Notes: a model not told the origin generated them from the sequence alone. 64,000 bases of DNA from an uncultured Bacteroidales bacterium (GCA_902786925.1 CADAEK010000002.1:1-64000); one strand, 5' to 3'; positions 1 through 9,186 are shown, counted from the first letter of the stretch. Numbers and translations are program-made.

Positions 1-28
1 GTAAGATGTAAGATGTAAGAAGTAGCGT

Positions 29-139
29 ATGAAGAAGAATCGTATTATTGAGCTTGTGGTGAAGGTTGCAGTAGCCGCACTCACAGCTTTCCTGACGGCA
101 CTGGGAACCACCAGCTGCATGGGACACGGACCAATTTGA
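29..139 (+). CDS. smalltalk-type micro-protein
   Basis: A 36-residue protein starting MKKNRIIELVVKVA, with one hydrophobic helix and the tail TSCMGHGPI. Length, the charged start, the helix and the 'TSCM' end match the 'smalltalk' family known almost only from Bacteroidota. These genes usually sit near a HU-like DNA-binding protein and an N-acetylmuramoyl-L-alanine amidase; neither is visible here because the window begins 28 bp upstream. Function is unknown. The upstream bases are a short iteration of GTAAGAT. It is too short for normal ORF calling, but the family match is good. Confidence 0.75.
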   Translation: MKKNRIIELVVKVAVAALTAFLTALGTTSCMGHGPI

Positions 140-210
140 TGGTTCATGGTGAAGGGTTCATGGTGAAGGGTTGTTTTCAACTCGCTATCCAACCTTGAAC
201 CGAAGTGGGT

Positions 211-249
211 GAAGAGTCCTGCGGGCAATGTGCTTGCAGGGCTCTCTTC
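211..249 (+). terminator. hairpin after smalltalk gene, possible terminator
   Basis: GAAGAGTCCTGC and GCAGGGCTCTCTTC pair around a short loop and are followed by a T-rich stretch (TTTCGTTT). It lies about 70 bp after the smalltalk stop. The T-run is interrupted, so termination is likely but not certain. Confidence 0.5.
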
Positions 250-388
250 GTTTCGTTTAAACCGATATACCGCTTCGCGATGATTTAGCAGATTTGCCGC
301 CTGCTGCGGCTATCTCTTTTATATCCTTCGGATAGAAATCTATCAAAAATCTATTAAAAGAATTTGGGGGCAAAGCCCTGAAATGGTA

Positions 389-412
389 GAGCCTTGCGAG
401 GCTCCTTTTTTT
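389..412 (+). terminator. rho-independent terminator
   Basis: GAGCCT, a TGCG tetraloop, and AGGCTC form a perfect 6-bp stem, followed directly by a run of seven T after one C. This is a canonical intrinsic terminator reading on the plus strand, with no gene between it and the smalltalk gene. Confidence 0.7.
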
Positions 413-562
413 ATATCAAGAATTAGAGAATTGGAGAATTTTTCTCTTTAATCTTTAATTTATCAAGAATTGGGGAATTGAAGAATTTACTCTAAACGGA
501 TACGGATGATTTATGACAAATTCTCTAATTAGCTACGCTGAGAAAAGTTCTCTAATTCTTGA
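413..562. repeat. iterated direct and inverted repeat cluster
   Basis: TCAAGAATTAGAGAA at 416-430 has a perfect 15-bp inverted copy at 548-562. A direct, imperfect copy of the left arm (ATCAAGAATTGGGGAATTG) lies at 462-480, and another inverted copy (AAATTCTCTAATT) near 518-530. The arms are built from repeated GAATT units. No reading frame of note is present. The rest of the 140-812 gap holds only this cluster and the three hairpins listed separately. Confidence 0.7.
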
Positions 563-680
563 CCTTATGTTAGCCTATTTCTGGGCCTTGCCCCAAGATT
601 TTCATTTTTTTGAGTGATTTGACTTCGTCGAGCTAAAGGTTCTTGCGAAGCAATCCCCCAACAAAATAACTTGCAAAAAT

Positions 681-715
681 AGCGAGGAGTCTCTGCTGAG
701 GCTCTTCGCTTTTTG
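681..715. terminator. bidirectional terminator between converging genes
   Basis: AGCGAGGAG pairs imperfectly with CTCTTCGCT. On the plus strand a TTTTT run follows, and on the minus strand ATTTTT follows, so it can stop transcription both from the left and from the protease gene, whose stop codon lies about 100 bp away on the minus strand. Confidence 0.6.
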
Positions 716-812
716 TTCTTATTGCCTTTCAAACCATCCTTCATGCTTTATGAATTCAGAGGATGACTCCCCAAATGGGTGCTGTGCGTATTCCACTTTC
801 ACCGGCGTTCTC

Positions 813-2996
813 TTAGCGGTTCAGGTATTTCTTGCCCTTGTAGATGACAAGACCTTTGGTGTACTGGCTGATGCGCTGTCCGAGGACGTTGTAGCACTCT
901 CCGTCAACGTCGCGCATGGTGGCTGGGGTTGCCTGGCGACGGCCATCTGCCTTGACAACCGGAATGTCGGTGGTGCCAGTCAGCGCAATCAGACCTGCAA
1001 GGGCGTCTATCTTGCCTGCTCCTACCTGCCTAACATCGTGCGAAGGGATGTAGTCAGTATCGGTGACGTATTTATCCTTCATGCTTGTCTCCTTGATAAG
1101 ATTGCGCACATCGGCATAGGTGAGGTTAGGATTTGCCTGCAGCCACAGGGCTATGATGCCCGTAACGTGCGGCGCTGCCATAGAGGTGCCTTCCTTAGAA
1201 CCATAGTAGTGCCAGCGGTTAAACAGAGAGACACGCTCAACCAAATCATTCGACAAATCGAATTGAGGATAGTAGTTTCCATTGTCATCAAAGTAATATA
1301 TATCATGGATATTATACGCAGAAATGATGCAGCCACCCGGTGCGATGACATCTGGGTGGTTGACACCATTATCGTCCACACCCCATGAAGAGTTTGCGTC
1401 TGTCTTATCTATCATGGATGTGTCTGAATACCCCCAGTTCTTGCCATTGATACTCACGTAACTGTTCGTAGAGTAGTATGAGCCTACACCAATAATCTCT
1501 TCGCCGCAAATCCATGAGTTGAAGGCACCGTTATCGCAACCGTCAACATATCCTGGCAGATTGCAAGAGTGGAAACCTATAGTTTTTCCTGTTCTGTTAT
1601 CAAGAGCCCTTAATGTCTTGCCGGCTGTGCTCTTGACAAAATATGCCAACTTGAGGTTTGGCTCGTGGAACAGGCATTTAGTGCGCAGTGTATATCTTAT
1701 ATAGCTCTTATTATTGATGGTGCCTTTTCCACTTAATTTGTTCAGACTCGTTATTTCAGTTCCTACTTCTGTATAAAGTGGTTTCTCTGCAAGAGTATAT
1801 AGCGTTCCTGTCGTCACATCGACCACCTTTACATCTACATCCAACTCGCTACCGTCCAGATTATAGAAGAAATTACTGATATTTGTGTATCTGTTTACTT
1901 CTTTCTCTTCATAATCAACCTTATTCGATTCGCCGAGCACAGTCTTGAGATTGTACCCGTCAGTGCCGGCAGCAGGCAAAGTGGTATAGATAGCTGCCTG
2001 ATAGTCCCCTGAATTACTGGAAGAGAATACGCATATCCTGCCTTTCTTGTCGTCTTCTGTCTTGTAGTATTCTTTCAGACCCTGCACTATGATAGATGTG
2101 TCGTCGTGGAAATCAACAATAAGACCTATACTGGTATTGACAACGCATGGTTTTCCTACAGATTTGGCATAGTCAAACACCTTCTTAATCATGGTGATGA
2201 TATTAGAAGCATACATGGCATCGCAGAGACCACACAATATGATGTCAGCCTCTGGTGCCATGCCCTGATATTTTGTTCCTTCGACAAAACTTCCTGCAGC
2301 AGTTCCAGCAACATGTGTACCATGCGATCCTTCCATGTAGTCTGTTTCCATCTCAGCAATATCACTGGCTGTATATGTCTCATAGCCAGTATTGCTGATA
2401 AATCTGAAAGCCATCTTTACGCGAGTGGAACCGTCGGCATTACGGAAGGCTGCATGATTATAGTCGATACCAGTATCAACAACACCTACCACAACGCCCT
2501 TGCCGGTATAAGCCTGAGGCAGATTATGCGATAGAGCCTTCTCTAAGGTGTTGACCTCTGACACGTTGGTCTTATCTCTGCCAATATTGTTCATCACCTG
2601 GCACATCTGGTCGGCACTGACGCTCTCCACCTCATCCAAATCACCAAGGGCCGTCAGACTCTCGGCAGGAACAGTGAGTATAAGCATACGGCCTATCACC
2701 TCCCGTATATTCACGCCAAGCTTCTGCAGCGACGCCGTAGGACACTCCGCGTCTTCCTTCAGCATGACAATTACGCTGAAACTCTTTACGGTGCAGTCGC
2801 TGTTGAAACTGACGTTGATATCTTGTTTCACAGCAGCAGTATCTATCTCCTGCTGCTGACCGCGCACAGCTCTTTTAGTTTTTGAAACACCATTTGCATC
2901 TGACAACAGGCTTGTCAGCCTTTCATCAATCTTCTGTGCCTGCGCGCTGGTGGCTGCTATCAGGCAGATAATGGCAATGTGGATGAATGTTTTCAT
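813..2996 (-). CDS. secreted S8 (subtilisin-like) serine protease
   Basis: 727 residues. A signal peptide (about 1-20, ending SAQA) is followed by an I9-inhibitor-like propeptide region (about 60-130) and a subtilisin domain. The triad is visible: D174 in VVDTGIDYNH, H225 in SHGTHVAG, and S605 in GTSMAAPHVTG. A long insert (about 330-500) separates the His and Ser blocks. The C-terminus 'CYNVLGQRISQYTKGLVIYK' is the short tail seen on many exported Prevotella proteins and may be a sorting signal; that role is inference. The gene stands alone, converging on the smalltalk region. No TAnnTTTG box was found upstream. Substrate unknown. Confidence 0.9.
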   Translation of the reverse strand: MKTFIHIAIICLIAATSAQAQKIDERLTSLLSDANGVSKTKRAVRGQQQEIDTAAVKQDINVSFNSDCTVKSFSVIVMLKEDAECPTASLQKLGVNIREVIGRMLILTVPAESLTALGDLDEVESVSADQMCQVMNNIGRDKTNVSEVNTLEKALSHNLPQAYTGKGVVVGVVDTGIDYNHAAFRNADGSTRVKMAFRFISNTGYETYTASDIAEMETDYMEGSHGTHVAGTAAGSFVEGTKYQGMAPEADIILCGLCDAMYASNIITMIKKVFDYAKSVGKPCVVNTSIGLIVDFHDDTSIIVQGLKEYYKTEDDKKGRICVFSSSNSGDYQAAIYTTLPAAGTDGYNLKTVLGESNKVDYEEKEVNRYTNISNFFYNLDGSELDVDVKVVDVTTGTLYTLAEKPLYTEVGTEITSLNKLSGKGTINNKSYIRYTLRTKCLFHEPNLKLAYFVKSTAGKTLRALDNRTGKTIGFHSCNLPGYVDGCDNGAFNSWICGEEIIGVGSYYSTNSYVSINGKNWGYSDTSMIDKTDANSSWGVDDNGVNHPDVIAPGGCIISAYNIHDIYYFDDNGNYYPQFDLSNDLVERVSLFNRWHYYGSKEGTSMAAPHVTGIIALWLQANPNLTYADVRNLIKETSMKDKYVTDTDYIPSHDVRQVGAGKIDALAGLIALTGTTDIPVVKADGRRQATPATMRDVDGECYNVLGQRISQYTKGLVIYKGKKYLNR

Positions 2997-3068
2997 AGAT
3001 GGTGATGAATGAAGATTTAAGTTTTATAAGGGGATTACTCTGTTCTTAGATATGCGATTAGTAGATGA

Positions 3069-3129
3069 AGTAGTTAAGCCATGTCTTTGACGCTTGGATG
3101 ACAAACGACGAAGCAATGGCTTAACTACT
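3069..3129. repeat. 14-bp perfect inverted repeat between operon end and protease gene
   Basis: AGTAGTTAAGCCAT at 3069-3082 is matched by ATGGCTTAACTACT at 3116-3129, with a 33-nt spacer. It lies just after the stop of the DUF5020 gene (minus strand) and about 75 bp upstream of the protease start. It has no T-run, so it is a poor intrinsic terminator. It could stabilise the operon 3' end or serve as an operator for the protease. Confidence 0.6.
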
Positions 3130-3144
3130 ATATGCAGCGGCCTT

Positions 3145-3873
3145 TTAGAAAGCCCACTTGAGTGCAATGGTTGGATTCACGAAGAAGCTCTTCTTGTTGT
3201 AGGTGTTGTACACGAAGTTGTTGCTGATTTCTACCTCGGTACCGATGCTGAGGTGAGTCTTCTTGAGTCCGTTGATGGTGTTGAGGTTGTACCAGAGCTG
3301 AGGCTCGGTGAGGAATACCAACTGACCGTGACCATCGCGCCAGTCCTCGCCACGCCACAAATCAGCAAAGCCGGAGAAGGTGAGGGCTTTGTTGGCAAAT
3401 GTAGTGCTCCACACACCTGTGAGCTGGAAGCTGGCATAGGCGTGGGTGTAGGAGTAGCTCTTGAAGTACTGCTTGTACATGGCCTGGATGGAGTAGGTGG
3501 TAGAGAAGTCTGCGTTGTGTCCGTTCCATGCTGGACCGATGAGGGCTGACTGCTGGAAGCTGCCACCGAGGTTCAGACCACCGTCGTACTCGATGTGGGC
3601 AGCAAAGGGTGAAGTCTTACCCAGGTTGAACTCGCGTGAAATCTCGGCATATGCGCCTTCGGTGAACTTGCGGCTGAAGTCCACATCTACGAAGTAGAAC
3701 CATGAACCCCATTCGTCAGCCTTGAACTGCTCGACAGTCATGGTGACTTTCTGGCGACCGGCCTCTTCATCAGGGTAGATGTTGCGGCCAAGGTCGTAGT
3801 GTAACTGGATGTTTTGCGCGTTGGCGCTAATGGCAGCGATGAGTGCCATTGCGAGGAAAATAAATTTCTTCAT
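3145..3873 (-). CDS. DUF5020 / Tsx-like outer-membrane nucleoside channel
   Basis: 242 residues from the start MKKFIFLAMALIAAISANAQ, a clear signal peptide; an upstream in-frame Met would put 12 polar residues ahead of it and is rejected. The mature part (NIQLHYDLGRN..., many alternating aromatic strands, terminal F in ALKWAF) fits a small outer-membrane beta-barrel of the DUF5020 family, related to the Tsx nucleoside porin. It is the last gene after two nucleobase permeases (10-bp gap). This supports a role in passing nucleosides or bases across the outer membrane. Ligand is inferred from context. Confidence 0.8.
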   Translation of the reverse strand: MKKFIFLAMALIAAISANAQNIQLHYDLGRNIYPDEEAGRQKVTMTVEQFKADEWGSWFYFVDVDFSRKFTEGAYAEISREFNLGKTSPFAAHIEYDGGLNLGGSFQQSALIGPAWNGHNADFSTTYSIQAMYKQYFKSYSYTHAYASFQLTGVWSTTFANKALTFSGFADLWRGEDWRDGHGQLVFLTEPQLWYNLNTINGLKKTHLSIGTEVEISNNFVYNTYNKKSFFVNPTIALKWAF

Positions 3874-3883
3874 AATGTATGAT

Positions 3884-5197
3884 TTAATTTGTGAATTCTT
3901 CGATATCAATATCCAAACGGTGAGGAAGGATGGCGTTGAGCAGAATGCCGACGATGGCTGCTAATGCCAAGCCTGAAAGATGAACGGAGCCAATGGCGAT
4001 GGAGTCGTTGGCACCGTATTTCACGCCAATGGCGATGACGAGGATGAGGGCTGCGATGGTGATGTTGCGCATCTGAACGAAGTCAATGTTGGCCTCCACC
4101 ATGTTGCGGATGCCGATGGCTGAAATCATGCCGTAGAGGATGAGTGACACACCGCCGATGGTGGCTGATGGCATCATGCCTACAAGACAGGTGAATTTGG
4201 GACAGAAACTCAGCAGAATGGCAAAGACGGCTGCCAAGCGGATGACGCTTGGGTCATACACTTTCGTGATGTTCAGCACACCTGTGTTCTCACCATAGGT
4301 GGTGTTGGCTGGCGCGCCAAAGAGGGAAGCGAGGGTGGTGGCAACACCGTCGCCTGTGAGTGTGCGATGAAGTCCAGGGTCTGCCAAGAAGAATTTTCCC
4401 ACGGTACCAGAGATGGCACACATGTCGCCGATGTGCTCCATGATGGTGGCAAAGGCGATAGGCATAATGGCAATGATGCTGGACATGAGGAGTGAATAGT
4501 CGGGATTGTCGAATACGGCAAGCGCAGTGTTTTGACGGGCGACGGGCCAGCCAATCCATGCTGCCTCTTGCAAAGACGTGAAATCAACTTTTCCCATGCA
4601 GGCTGCCAGTCCGTAAGAGGCTACTACACCGAGCAGGATGGGCACGATGCGCACGATACCTCTGCCCCACATATTGCTGATGATGACTACCAGGATGGCC
4701 ACTAGTGCGATGAGCCAGTCCTCGCTGGCGTTGGTGATGGCTGAGCCTGAGAGGCAAAGGCCAATGGAGATGACCATGGGGCCTGTCACAACAGGGGGAA
4801 AGTATTTGAGGACGCGCTCAGAACCAAACCCTTTGATGAGTCCTGCCATGACGAAGTAGCAGAGTCCTGCACAAGCCACACCGATGCAGGCATAGTCGAG
4901 TGAAAGATATTCAGGGAGTCCTTTGTCCATGCCGATTTGCTTGATGGAAAGGTAGCCTCCGATGAAGGCGAATGAACTGCCGAGGAATGCAGGTACTTTC
5001 CATTTGGAGATGAAGTGGAACAGCAAGGTACCGATGCCGGCAAAAAGGAGAGTGGCTGACACGTTCAAGCCTGTGATGGCAGGAACGAGAATGGTGGCGC
5101 CAAACATGGCGAAAAGGTGCTGAATACCGAGGATGCCAAACCTCACAGTGCCCAACTCACGGGCATCATAAATGGCTTTTTGTGATGGGGTTTCCAT
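3884..5197 (-). CDS. uraA: UraA-like uracil/xanthine permease (NCS2)
   Basis: 437 residues, mostly hydrophobic, with about 12-14 membrane segments. The start 'FGILGIQHLFAMFGATILVP' and the later blocks 'GDGVATTLASLFGAPANTTY' and 'GENTGVLNITKVYDP' are hallmark NCS2 (SLC23/UraA) motifs: the QH near the N-terminus and the substrate-site segment before NTTYGEN. It imports uracil or xanthine by proton symport across the inner membrane. Middle gene of a three-gene minus-strand uptake operon. Exact base specificity cannot be read from sequence. Confidence 0.88.
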   Translation of the reverse strand: METPSQKAIYDARELGTVRFGILGIQHLFAMFGATILVPAITGLNVSATLLFAGIGTLLFHFISKWKVPAFLGSSFAFIGGYLSIKQIGMDKGLPEYLSLDYACIGVACAGLCYFVMAGLIKGFGSERVLKYFPPVVTGPMVISIGLCLSGSAITNASEDWLIALVAILVVIISNMWGRGIVRIVPILLGVVASYGLAACMGKVDFTSLQEAAWIGWPVARQNTALAVFDNPDYSLLMSSIIAIMPIAFATIMEHIGDMCAISGTVGKFFLADPGLHRTLTGDGVATTLASLFGAPANTTYGENTGVLNITKVYDPSVIRLAAVFAILLSFCPKFTCLVGMMPSATIGGVSLILYGMISAIGIRNMVEANIDFVQMRNITIAALILVIAIGVKYGANDSIAIGSVHLSGLALAAIVGILLNAILPHRLDIDIEEFTN

Positions 5198-5276
5198 TAG
5201 TGATGTATAAATCTTTTATTGTATCATTGTGGATGTCTGAAGCCATTGCTGCGGCTCCAGCATTACTCTGTATGTG

Positions 5277-6578
5277 TTATACGAAGATGTATCGCAAGAC
5301 GAAAATGATGGAAAGGAATACGATGGTGGGGTTGAGCCTTTCCCACTTCTGTGCAATGATGTTGAGTGTGACGTAGGAGATGATGCCCATGAAGATGCCA
5401 TCGCTGATAGAGGCTGCCATCACCGTGATGAACAGCGTGATGAAGCAAGGAATGCTCTCGGCGTAGTCCTTGAACGGCATATTCCTGACATTAGCGAACA
5501 TCATCAGTCCCACGATGATGAGGATGGGCGATGTGGCTCCTGCTGGAATGGCAAGGAACAGGGGCGCGAAGAACAGGGCGATGAGGAAAGCTATCGCTGT
5601 GGAGCATGCGGTCAGTCCAGTCTTGCCACCCTCGCCGACACCTGATGCTGATTCGACATAAGTGGTGGTGGTGGATGCTCCTACGCAAGCGCCTGCCGTG
5701 GTGGCAATGGCATCGGCAAGGAGTGCCTCGTCTATACGTGGAATGGAACCGTCTTTCCTAATCATGCCTGCCGAGCTCATGACACCGATGATGGTGCCTA
5801 TCGTGTCGAACATATCGAAGAAAAGGAAGGTGAGAACCACCAGAGCCATGTCGAGCGTGAAGATTTTATTCCACTCGAATTGCATGCAGATGGGAGATAC
5901 ATCGGGGGGCATGCCAATGATGCCGTCGAAGTGGGTCAGTCCTAATGGAATACCGACGAGAGCCGTCAAGAGAATACCTAACAGCATGGCTCCTTTCACT
6001 CGGTAGATGAGCAGGACGGCAGTGATGAATATGCCGATGATGCAGAGCAAAGGAGGTCCTGTCAGGATGTCGCCCAATTCCATGAGATTGGAAGAGCTAT
6101 CGACGATGATGTGCGAGTTCTTGAGACCCAATGAAGCGATGAAAAGTCCCAAACCTACAGAGATGGCTTCTTTCAGTGCCAGCGGAATGGCATTGATGAT
6201 GAGGGAGCGCACCTTGGTGATGCTAAGTATAATGAAAATGATACCTTCCAGCAGAATGGCCGTGAGGGCAAATTGCCACGTGTAGCCCATGGTGAGGCAG
6301 ACGTTGTACACGAAAAATGCGTTCAAACCCATACCCGGAGCAAGTCCGAAGGGTAGTTTGGCATAGCACGCCATGGTCATGGTGCCGATAACTGAGGCGA
6401 TGACAGTAGCGGTGAAAACTGCGCCGGTGTCCATGCCTTGCTCTGCTAATGCGGAAAAGATTTGAGGATTGACGGCCAGGATGTAGGCCATAGTGAGGAA
6501 TGAAGTGAGACCAGCCATGATTTCTGTTCTCACGTTGTGCTTCGTGGAATCGAATCCAAATAATTTCTGTAGCACCAT
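5277..6578 (-). CDS. AzgA-like purine permease (NCS2 family)
   Basis: 433 residues from MVLQKLFGFDSTKHNVRTEI. The frame is open 26 codons further upstream, but a -7 box at 6654-6661 places the transcript start inside that extension, so the internal Met is chosen. Signature blocks 'GLTSFLTMAYILAVNP', 'GLAPGMGLNAFF' and 'TTTYVESASGVGEGGKTGLT' define the AzgA/GhxP-type adenine, guanine or hypoxanthine symporters. First gene of the minus-strand operon with the UraA-like permease and the Tsx-like channel. Together these form an outer- and inner-membrane salvage route for nucleobases. Confidence 0.88.
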   Translation of the reverse strand: MVLQKLFGFDSTKHNVRTEIMAGLTSFLTMAYILAVNPQIFSALAEQGMDTGAVFTATVIASVIGTMTMACYAKLPFGLAPGMGLNAFFVYNVCLTMGYTWQFALTAILLEGIIFIILSITKVRSLIINAIPLALKEAISVGLGLFIASLGLKNSHIIVDSSSNLMELGDILTGPPLLCIIGIFITAVLLIYRVKGAMLLGILLTALVGIPLGLTHFDGIIGMPPDVSPICMQFEWNKIFTLDMALVVLTFLFFDMFDTIGTIIGVMSSAGMIRKDGSIPRIDEALLADAIATTAGACVGASTTTTYVESASGVGEGGKTGLTACSTAIAFLIALFFAPLFLAIPAGATSPILIIVGLMMFANVRNMPFKDYAESIPCFITLFITVMAASISDGIFMGIISYVTLNIIAQKWERLNPTIVFLSIIFVLRYIFV

Positions 6579-6653
6579 GATGGTATGGGTAATGTGAGTG
6601 TTCTGTGATGTGCGGTTGCTCTTTGGGCAGGAGCATCCATAGTTTAACGGCTG

Positions 6654-6661
6654 CAAAGTTA
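6654..6661 (-). promoter_or_regulatory. -7 box TAACTTTG for purine uptake operon
   Basis: Minus-strand TAACTTTG matches the Bacteroidota consensus TAnnTTTG. The predicted start near 6647 gives a leader of about 70 nt before the AzgA-like start codon. No good -33 TTTG was seen. Confidence 0.55.
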
Positions 6662-6788
6662 GGTAAATAATTGTTAATTGAGCATTGATAACCGAAATTT
6701 TTACTGCTTACTCACCTTCGTGACACAAAATCATATTCATTCTTGCTGTTTTTTTAGTAGTCTGTATTCACTTTTCAAATTAAAACTA

Positions 6789-6796
6789 TATCTTTG
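6789..6796 (+). promoter_or_regulatory. -7 box TATCTTTG for GH105 gene
   Basis: TATCTTTG fits TAnnTTTG exactly and lies 21 bp before the ATG at 6818. It is divergent from the promoter at 6654, so the 6579-6817 gap is a two-way promoter region. Confidence 0.6.
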
Positions 6797-6817
6797 CCTT
6801 CGCAAATACAGTTTAAC

Positions 6818-7987
6818 ATGAAAGTTATAGCCTTCTATTTACTAACTTTTACCTTCTCTTTGAATTGTGTGGCACAGCCGGCACAGCTTGATGTGATTGC
6901 TGCCATGGAACGTGCCAATAATCGTTTTATACAGAAATATCCTGACCCGGGTGTGCCTACATTCGTGAAGAAGGAACGTCCATCAAACCTTTGGACTCGT
7001 GGTGTCTATTTCGAGGGCCTCATGGAACTCGTAAAGGTGGAATGCCAGACGGGTAGGGAAATGTATGAGACTTACCGTTCTTATATTAATAATTGGGGCG
7101 AAGCACATGAGTGGACACCACGAAATGGTGTGACTACGCGTGATGCTGATGACTATTGCTGTGGTCAGGCGTATCTGGACATGGGACATGCTGGGCCTAC
7201 AGAACAATGTATGGACCACCTGATTGCTTGCCGAAACGTGCCTCAGACGCAGGGCAACGGTTCGTCGGAAGGCTCGTTTGGCGACTGGACATGGATTGAT
7301 GCCATTCAGATGGGATTGCCCGTGCTGACGAAGATGAGCCGTATGCAGCGTCTGCGTGGCGATGCGGATTGGGCGCGCTACGCAGAGCAGGGATGGCAGA
7401 TGTATCGTGCCAGCCGTGATTCCATAGCCGGTGGTCTCTTTAACCGGAAGCATGGACTATGGTGGCGTGACAAGGACTTTGTGCCACCGTTCACCACACC
7501 GAACGGCAAGCAGTGCTACTGGAGCCGGGGCAACGGGTGGGTGTATGCCGCTTTAGTCAGAGCGATGGAAACATTGCCTCAAGACCCTCATTATAATGAC
7601 TATTTGAAGGACTATCTGCAGATGACGAAGGCATTGCTGAAGCGTCGCCAAGCTGATGGATACTGGTATGTGTCGCTGGATGACCCGCAGGACTTTGGAG
7701 GGAAGGAGTTGACAGGCACAGCGCTGTTTATCTATGGCATGGCATGGGGTGTTCGCGCCGGAGTGCTGCCTGCCAACAAGTTCTGTCCCATTATTTATGA
7801 GACATGGAACAATATGGTGAAGGACTGTCTGCATGCCGACGGAGCCTTGGGCTATGTGCAGGGAACAGGCAAAGAGCCGAAAGACGCACAGCCTGTCACA
7901 TACGATAAGGAACCCGACTTTGACGATTATGGGTTGGGCTGTTTCTTGTTATGCGGTACAGAAGTGTATAAACTATTGAATAGATGA
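6818..7987 (+). CDS. GH105 unsaturated rhamnogalacturonyl hydrolase-like
   Basis: 389 residues, starting at MKVIAFYLLTFTFSLNCVAQ, a signal peptide; the upstream in-frame Met lies in the promoter. The (alpha/alpha)6-barrel of GH88/GH105 is recognised from 'LWTRGVYFEGLMEL', 'DDYCCGQAYLDM', 'WTWIDAIQMGLPVLTKM', 'WSRGNGWVYAAL' and 'GTALFIYGMAWGVRAG'. The family removes the 4,5-unsaturated galacturonate left by rhamnogalacturonan lyases. The WIDA aspartate is the likely catalytic residue by analogy with YteR. It overlaps the next gene by 4 bp (ATGA). With the GH2 and acetylesterase genes downstream it forms a pectin side-chain set; no SusC/SusD pair is present. Confidence 0.87.
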   Translation: MKVIAFYLLTFTFSLNCVAQPAQLDVIAAMERANNRFIQKYPDPGVPTFVKKERPSNLWTRGVYFEGLMELVKVECQTGREMYETYRSYINNWGEAHEWTPRNGVTTRDADDYCCGQAYLDMGHAGPTEQCMDHLIACRNVPQTQGNGSSEGSFGDWTWIDAIQMGLPVLTKMSRMQRLRGDADWARYAEQGWQMYRASRDSIAGGLFNRKHGLWWRDKDFVPPFTTPNGKQCYWSRGNGWVYAALVRAMETLPQDPHYNDYLKDYLQMTKALLKRRQADGYWYVSLDDPQDFGGKELTGTALFIYGMAWGVRAGVLPANKFCPIIYETWNNMVKDCLHADGALGYVQGTGKEPKDAQPVTYDKEPDFDDYGLGCFLLCGTEVYKLLNR

Positions 7988-8982
7988 AATTAAGATATTT
8001 TATATATATAATAATAAGTGTGTCCATGCTGATGGGCACATCTTGCTCATCGGACAAGAAGGCGGGAAAGAAGGAGGTGACTGCGAAAGTGCAGAGCGCT
8101 CCCTATGAACTGCTTGTGGTGGCGAATAAAGATTGGCTGAAGACGGAAGCGGGTCAAAGCCTGGTGCAGACCGTAGAGGCGCCCATCGAAGGGTTGCCAC
8201 AGGACGAGCCCAATTTCCGTGTCACATACATCAACCCGTTTGCATTCGATGGAGTGTTCAAGACCTATGCCAATATCGTGAAGGTGGAGGTGGAGAAGAA
8301 ATATGCGGAGGCGAAGATGGTGGTGCAATACAACGTGTATGCACGGCCTCAGGTAGTGGTGTATCTGTATGCCCCCGATGCTTCCACCTTCGTGTCCTAT
8401 ATGGCTGCGCATGGTCTTGAGGTGCTGTCTCTCTTGAACAAGAATGAGTTCTCGCGCGAGCGTGGATTTTTGCAGAAGCATTATAGTGGAGCGCTGATGC
8501 GTGCGGCTCAGCAACAGTTTGGTGTGAGCCTTAACGCTCCCAAGGATGTGGATGACATGAAACGCGGCAAGGACTTTCTGTGGGCATCAGCCAGCAAGCA
8601 AGAGTTCAGACAGAATGTGTGCCTGTACACAATCCCGCTACAGGATTTGACCTTGGAAAGGCTGGTTGATGTGCGTGATTCGGTGATGATGGTGAATATC
8701 CCGGGAGGACGGGAAGACCAATGGATGGAGACCGACCGTCGCACGGTGAGTTGCAGCGTGGTGATGGAAAAAGGACAGAAACTGTTTGTGGTTCGTGGCT
8801 TATGGGATATGAAGAATGATGCGATGGGCGGCCCATTCGTCTGCTATGTCTATCCCGACGAAGCGCATGAGCGCCTGTTGGTGGCAGAAGGATTCGTCTT
8901 TGCGCCCGAAGAGAAGAAGCGTCCGATTGTCCGACAATTGGAGGCGGCTTTGCAGACCGTGACGTGGCTTGAAAAGAAGTGA
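7984..8982 (+). CDS. DUF4837 lipoprotein
   Basis: 332 residues. A lipoprotein signal ends with the lipobox MGTSC (Cys21), followed by a charged linker (DKKAGKKE). The body, 'YELLVVANKDWL' to the C-terminal 'QLEAALQTVTW', matches DUF4837, a Bacteroidota family of unknown function. Translation is probably coupled to the GH105 gene by the ATGA overlap. Whether the pairing is functional or accidental is not clear, because DUF4837 genes are usually found in many contexts. Confidence 0.75.
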   Translation: MKLRYFIYIIISVSMLMGTSCSSDKKAGKKEVTAKVQSAPYELLVVANKDWLKTEAGQSLVQTVEAPIEGLPQDEPNFRVTYINPFAFDGVFKTYANIVKVEVEKKYAEAKMVVQYNVYARPQVVVYLYAPDASTFVSYMAAHGLEVLSLLNKNEFSRERGFLQKHYSGALMRAAQQQFGVSLNAPKDVDDMKRGKDFLWASASKQEFRQNVCLYTIPLQDLTLERLVDVRDSVMMVNIPGGREDQWMETDRRTVSCSVVMEKGQKLFVVRGLWDMKNDAMGGPFVCYVYPDEAHERLLVAEGFVFAPEEKKRPIVRQLEAALQTVTWLEKK

Positions 8983-9144
8983 AAACTCCCCATCGATGAT
9001 GTGAAATCATTCGCAGATGTAAGAGTGGACTAACGCCGACGGTCTCGCTCGTTGACGAAGTCAAATGAACATTTGCAAACTATCTCCAACGTGCTTGAAC
9101 TACTCATATGTAGGTATGATTTTGGGGCGGGGAGTCATTTTCTC

Positions 9145-9164
9145 TACCTAAAATTTGGTAGGTA
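9145..9164. promoter_or_regulatory. palindrome at the ferredoxin -33 region
   Basis: TACCTA, an 8-nt AAATTTGG spacer, then TAGGTA gives a perfect 6-bp dyad ending 15 bp before the -7 box, where a -33 element would lie. This position suits a repressor or redox-regulator site. The rest of the 8983-9232 gap shows nothing else. Confidence 0.4.
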
Positions 9165-9178
9165 AAAGAAAGTTTTCT

Positions 9179-9186
9179 TACATTTG
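9179..9186 (+). promoter_or_regulatory. -7 box TACATTTG for ferredoxin
   Basis: TACATTTG matches TAnnTTTG, 47 bp before the ferredoxin ATG at 9233. Confidence 0.65.

Noticed and set aside
750-1388. Long plus-strand open frame of 212 codons
   Set aside because: It lies fully opposite the S8 protease C-terminus, has no family-like pattern and no promoter; it is an antisense shadow.
3874-3909. N-terminal extension of the DUF5020 protein
   Set aside because: It would place 12 polar residues before a perfect signal peptide and overlap the permease gene.
6579-6656. N-terminal extension of the AzgA-like permease
   Set aside because: The -7 box at 6654-6661 implies that transcription starts inside it.
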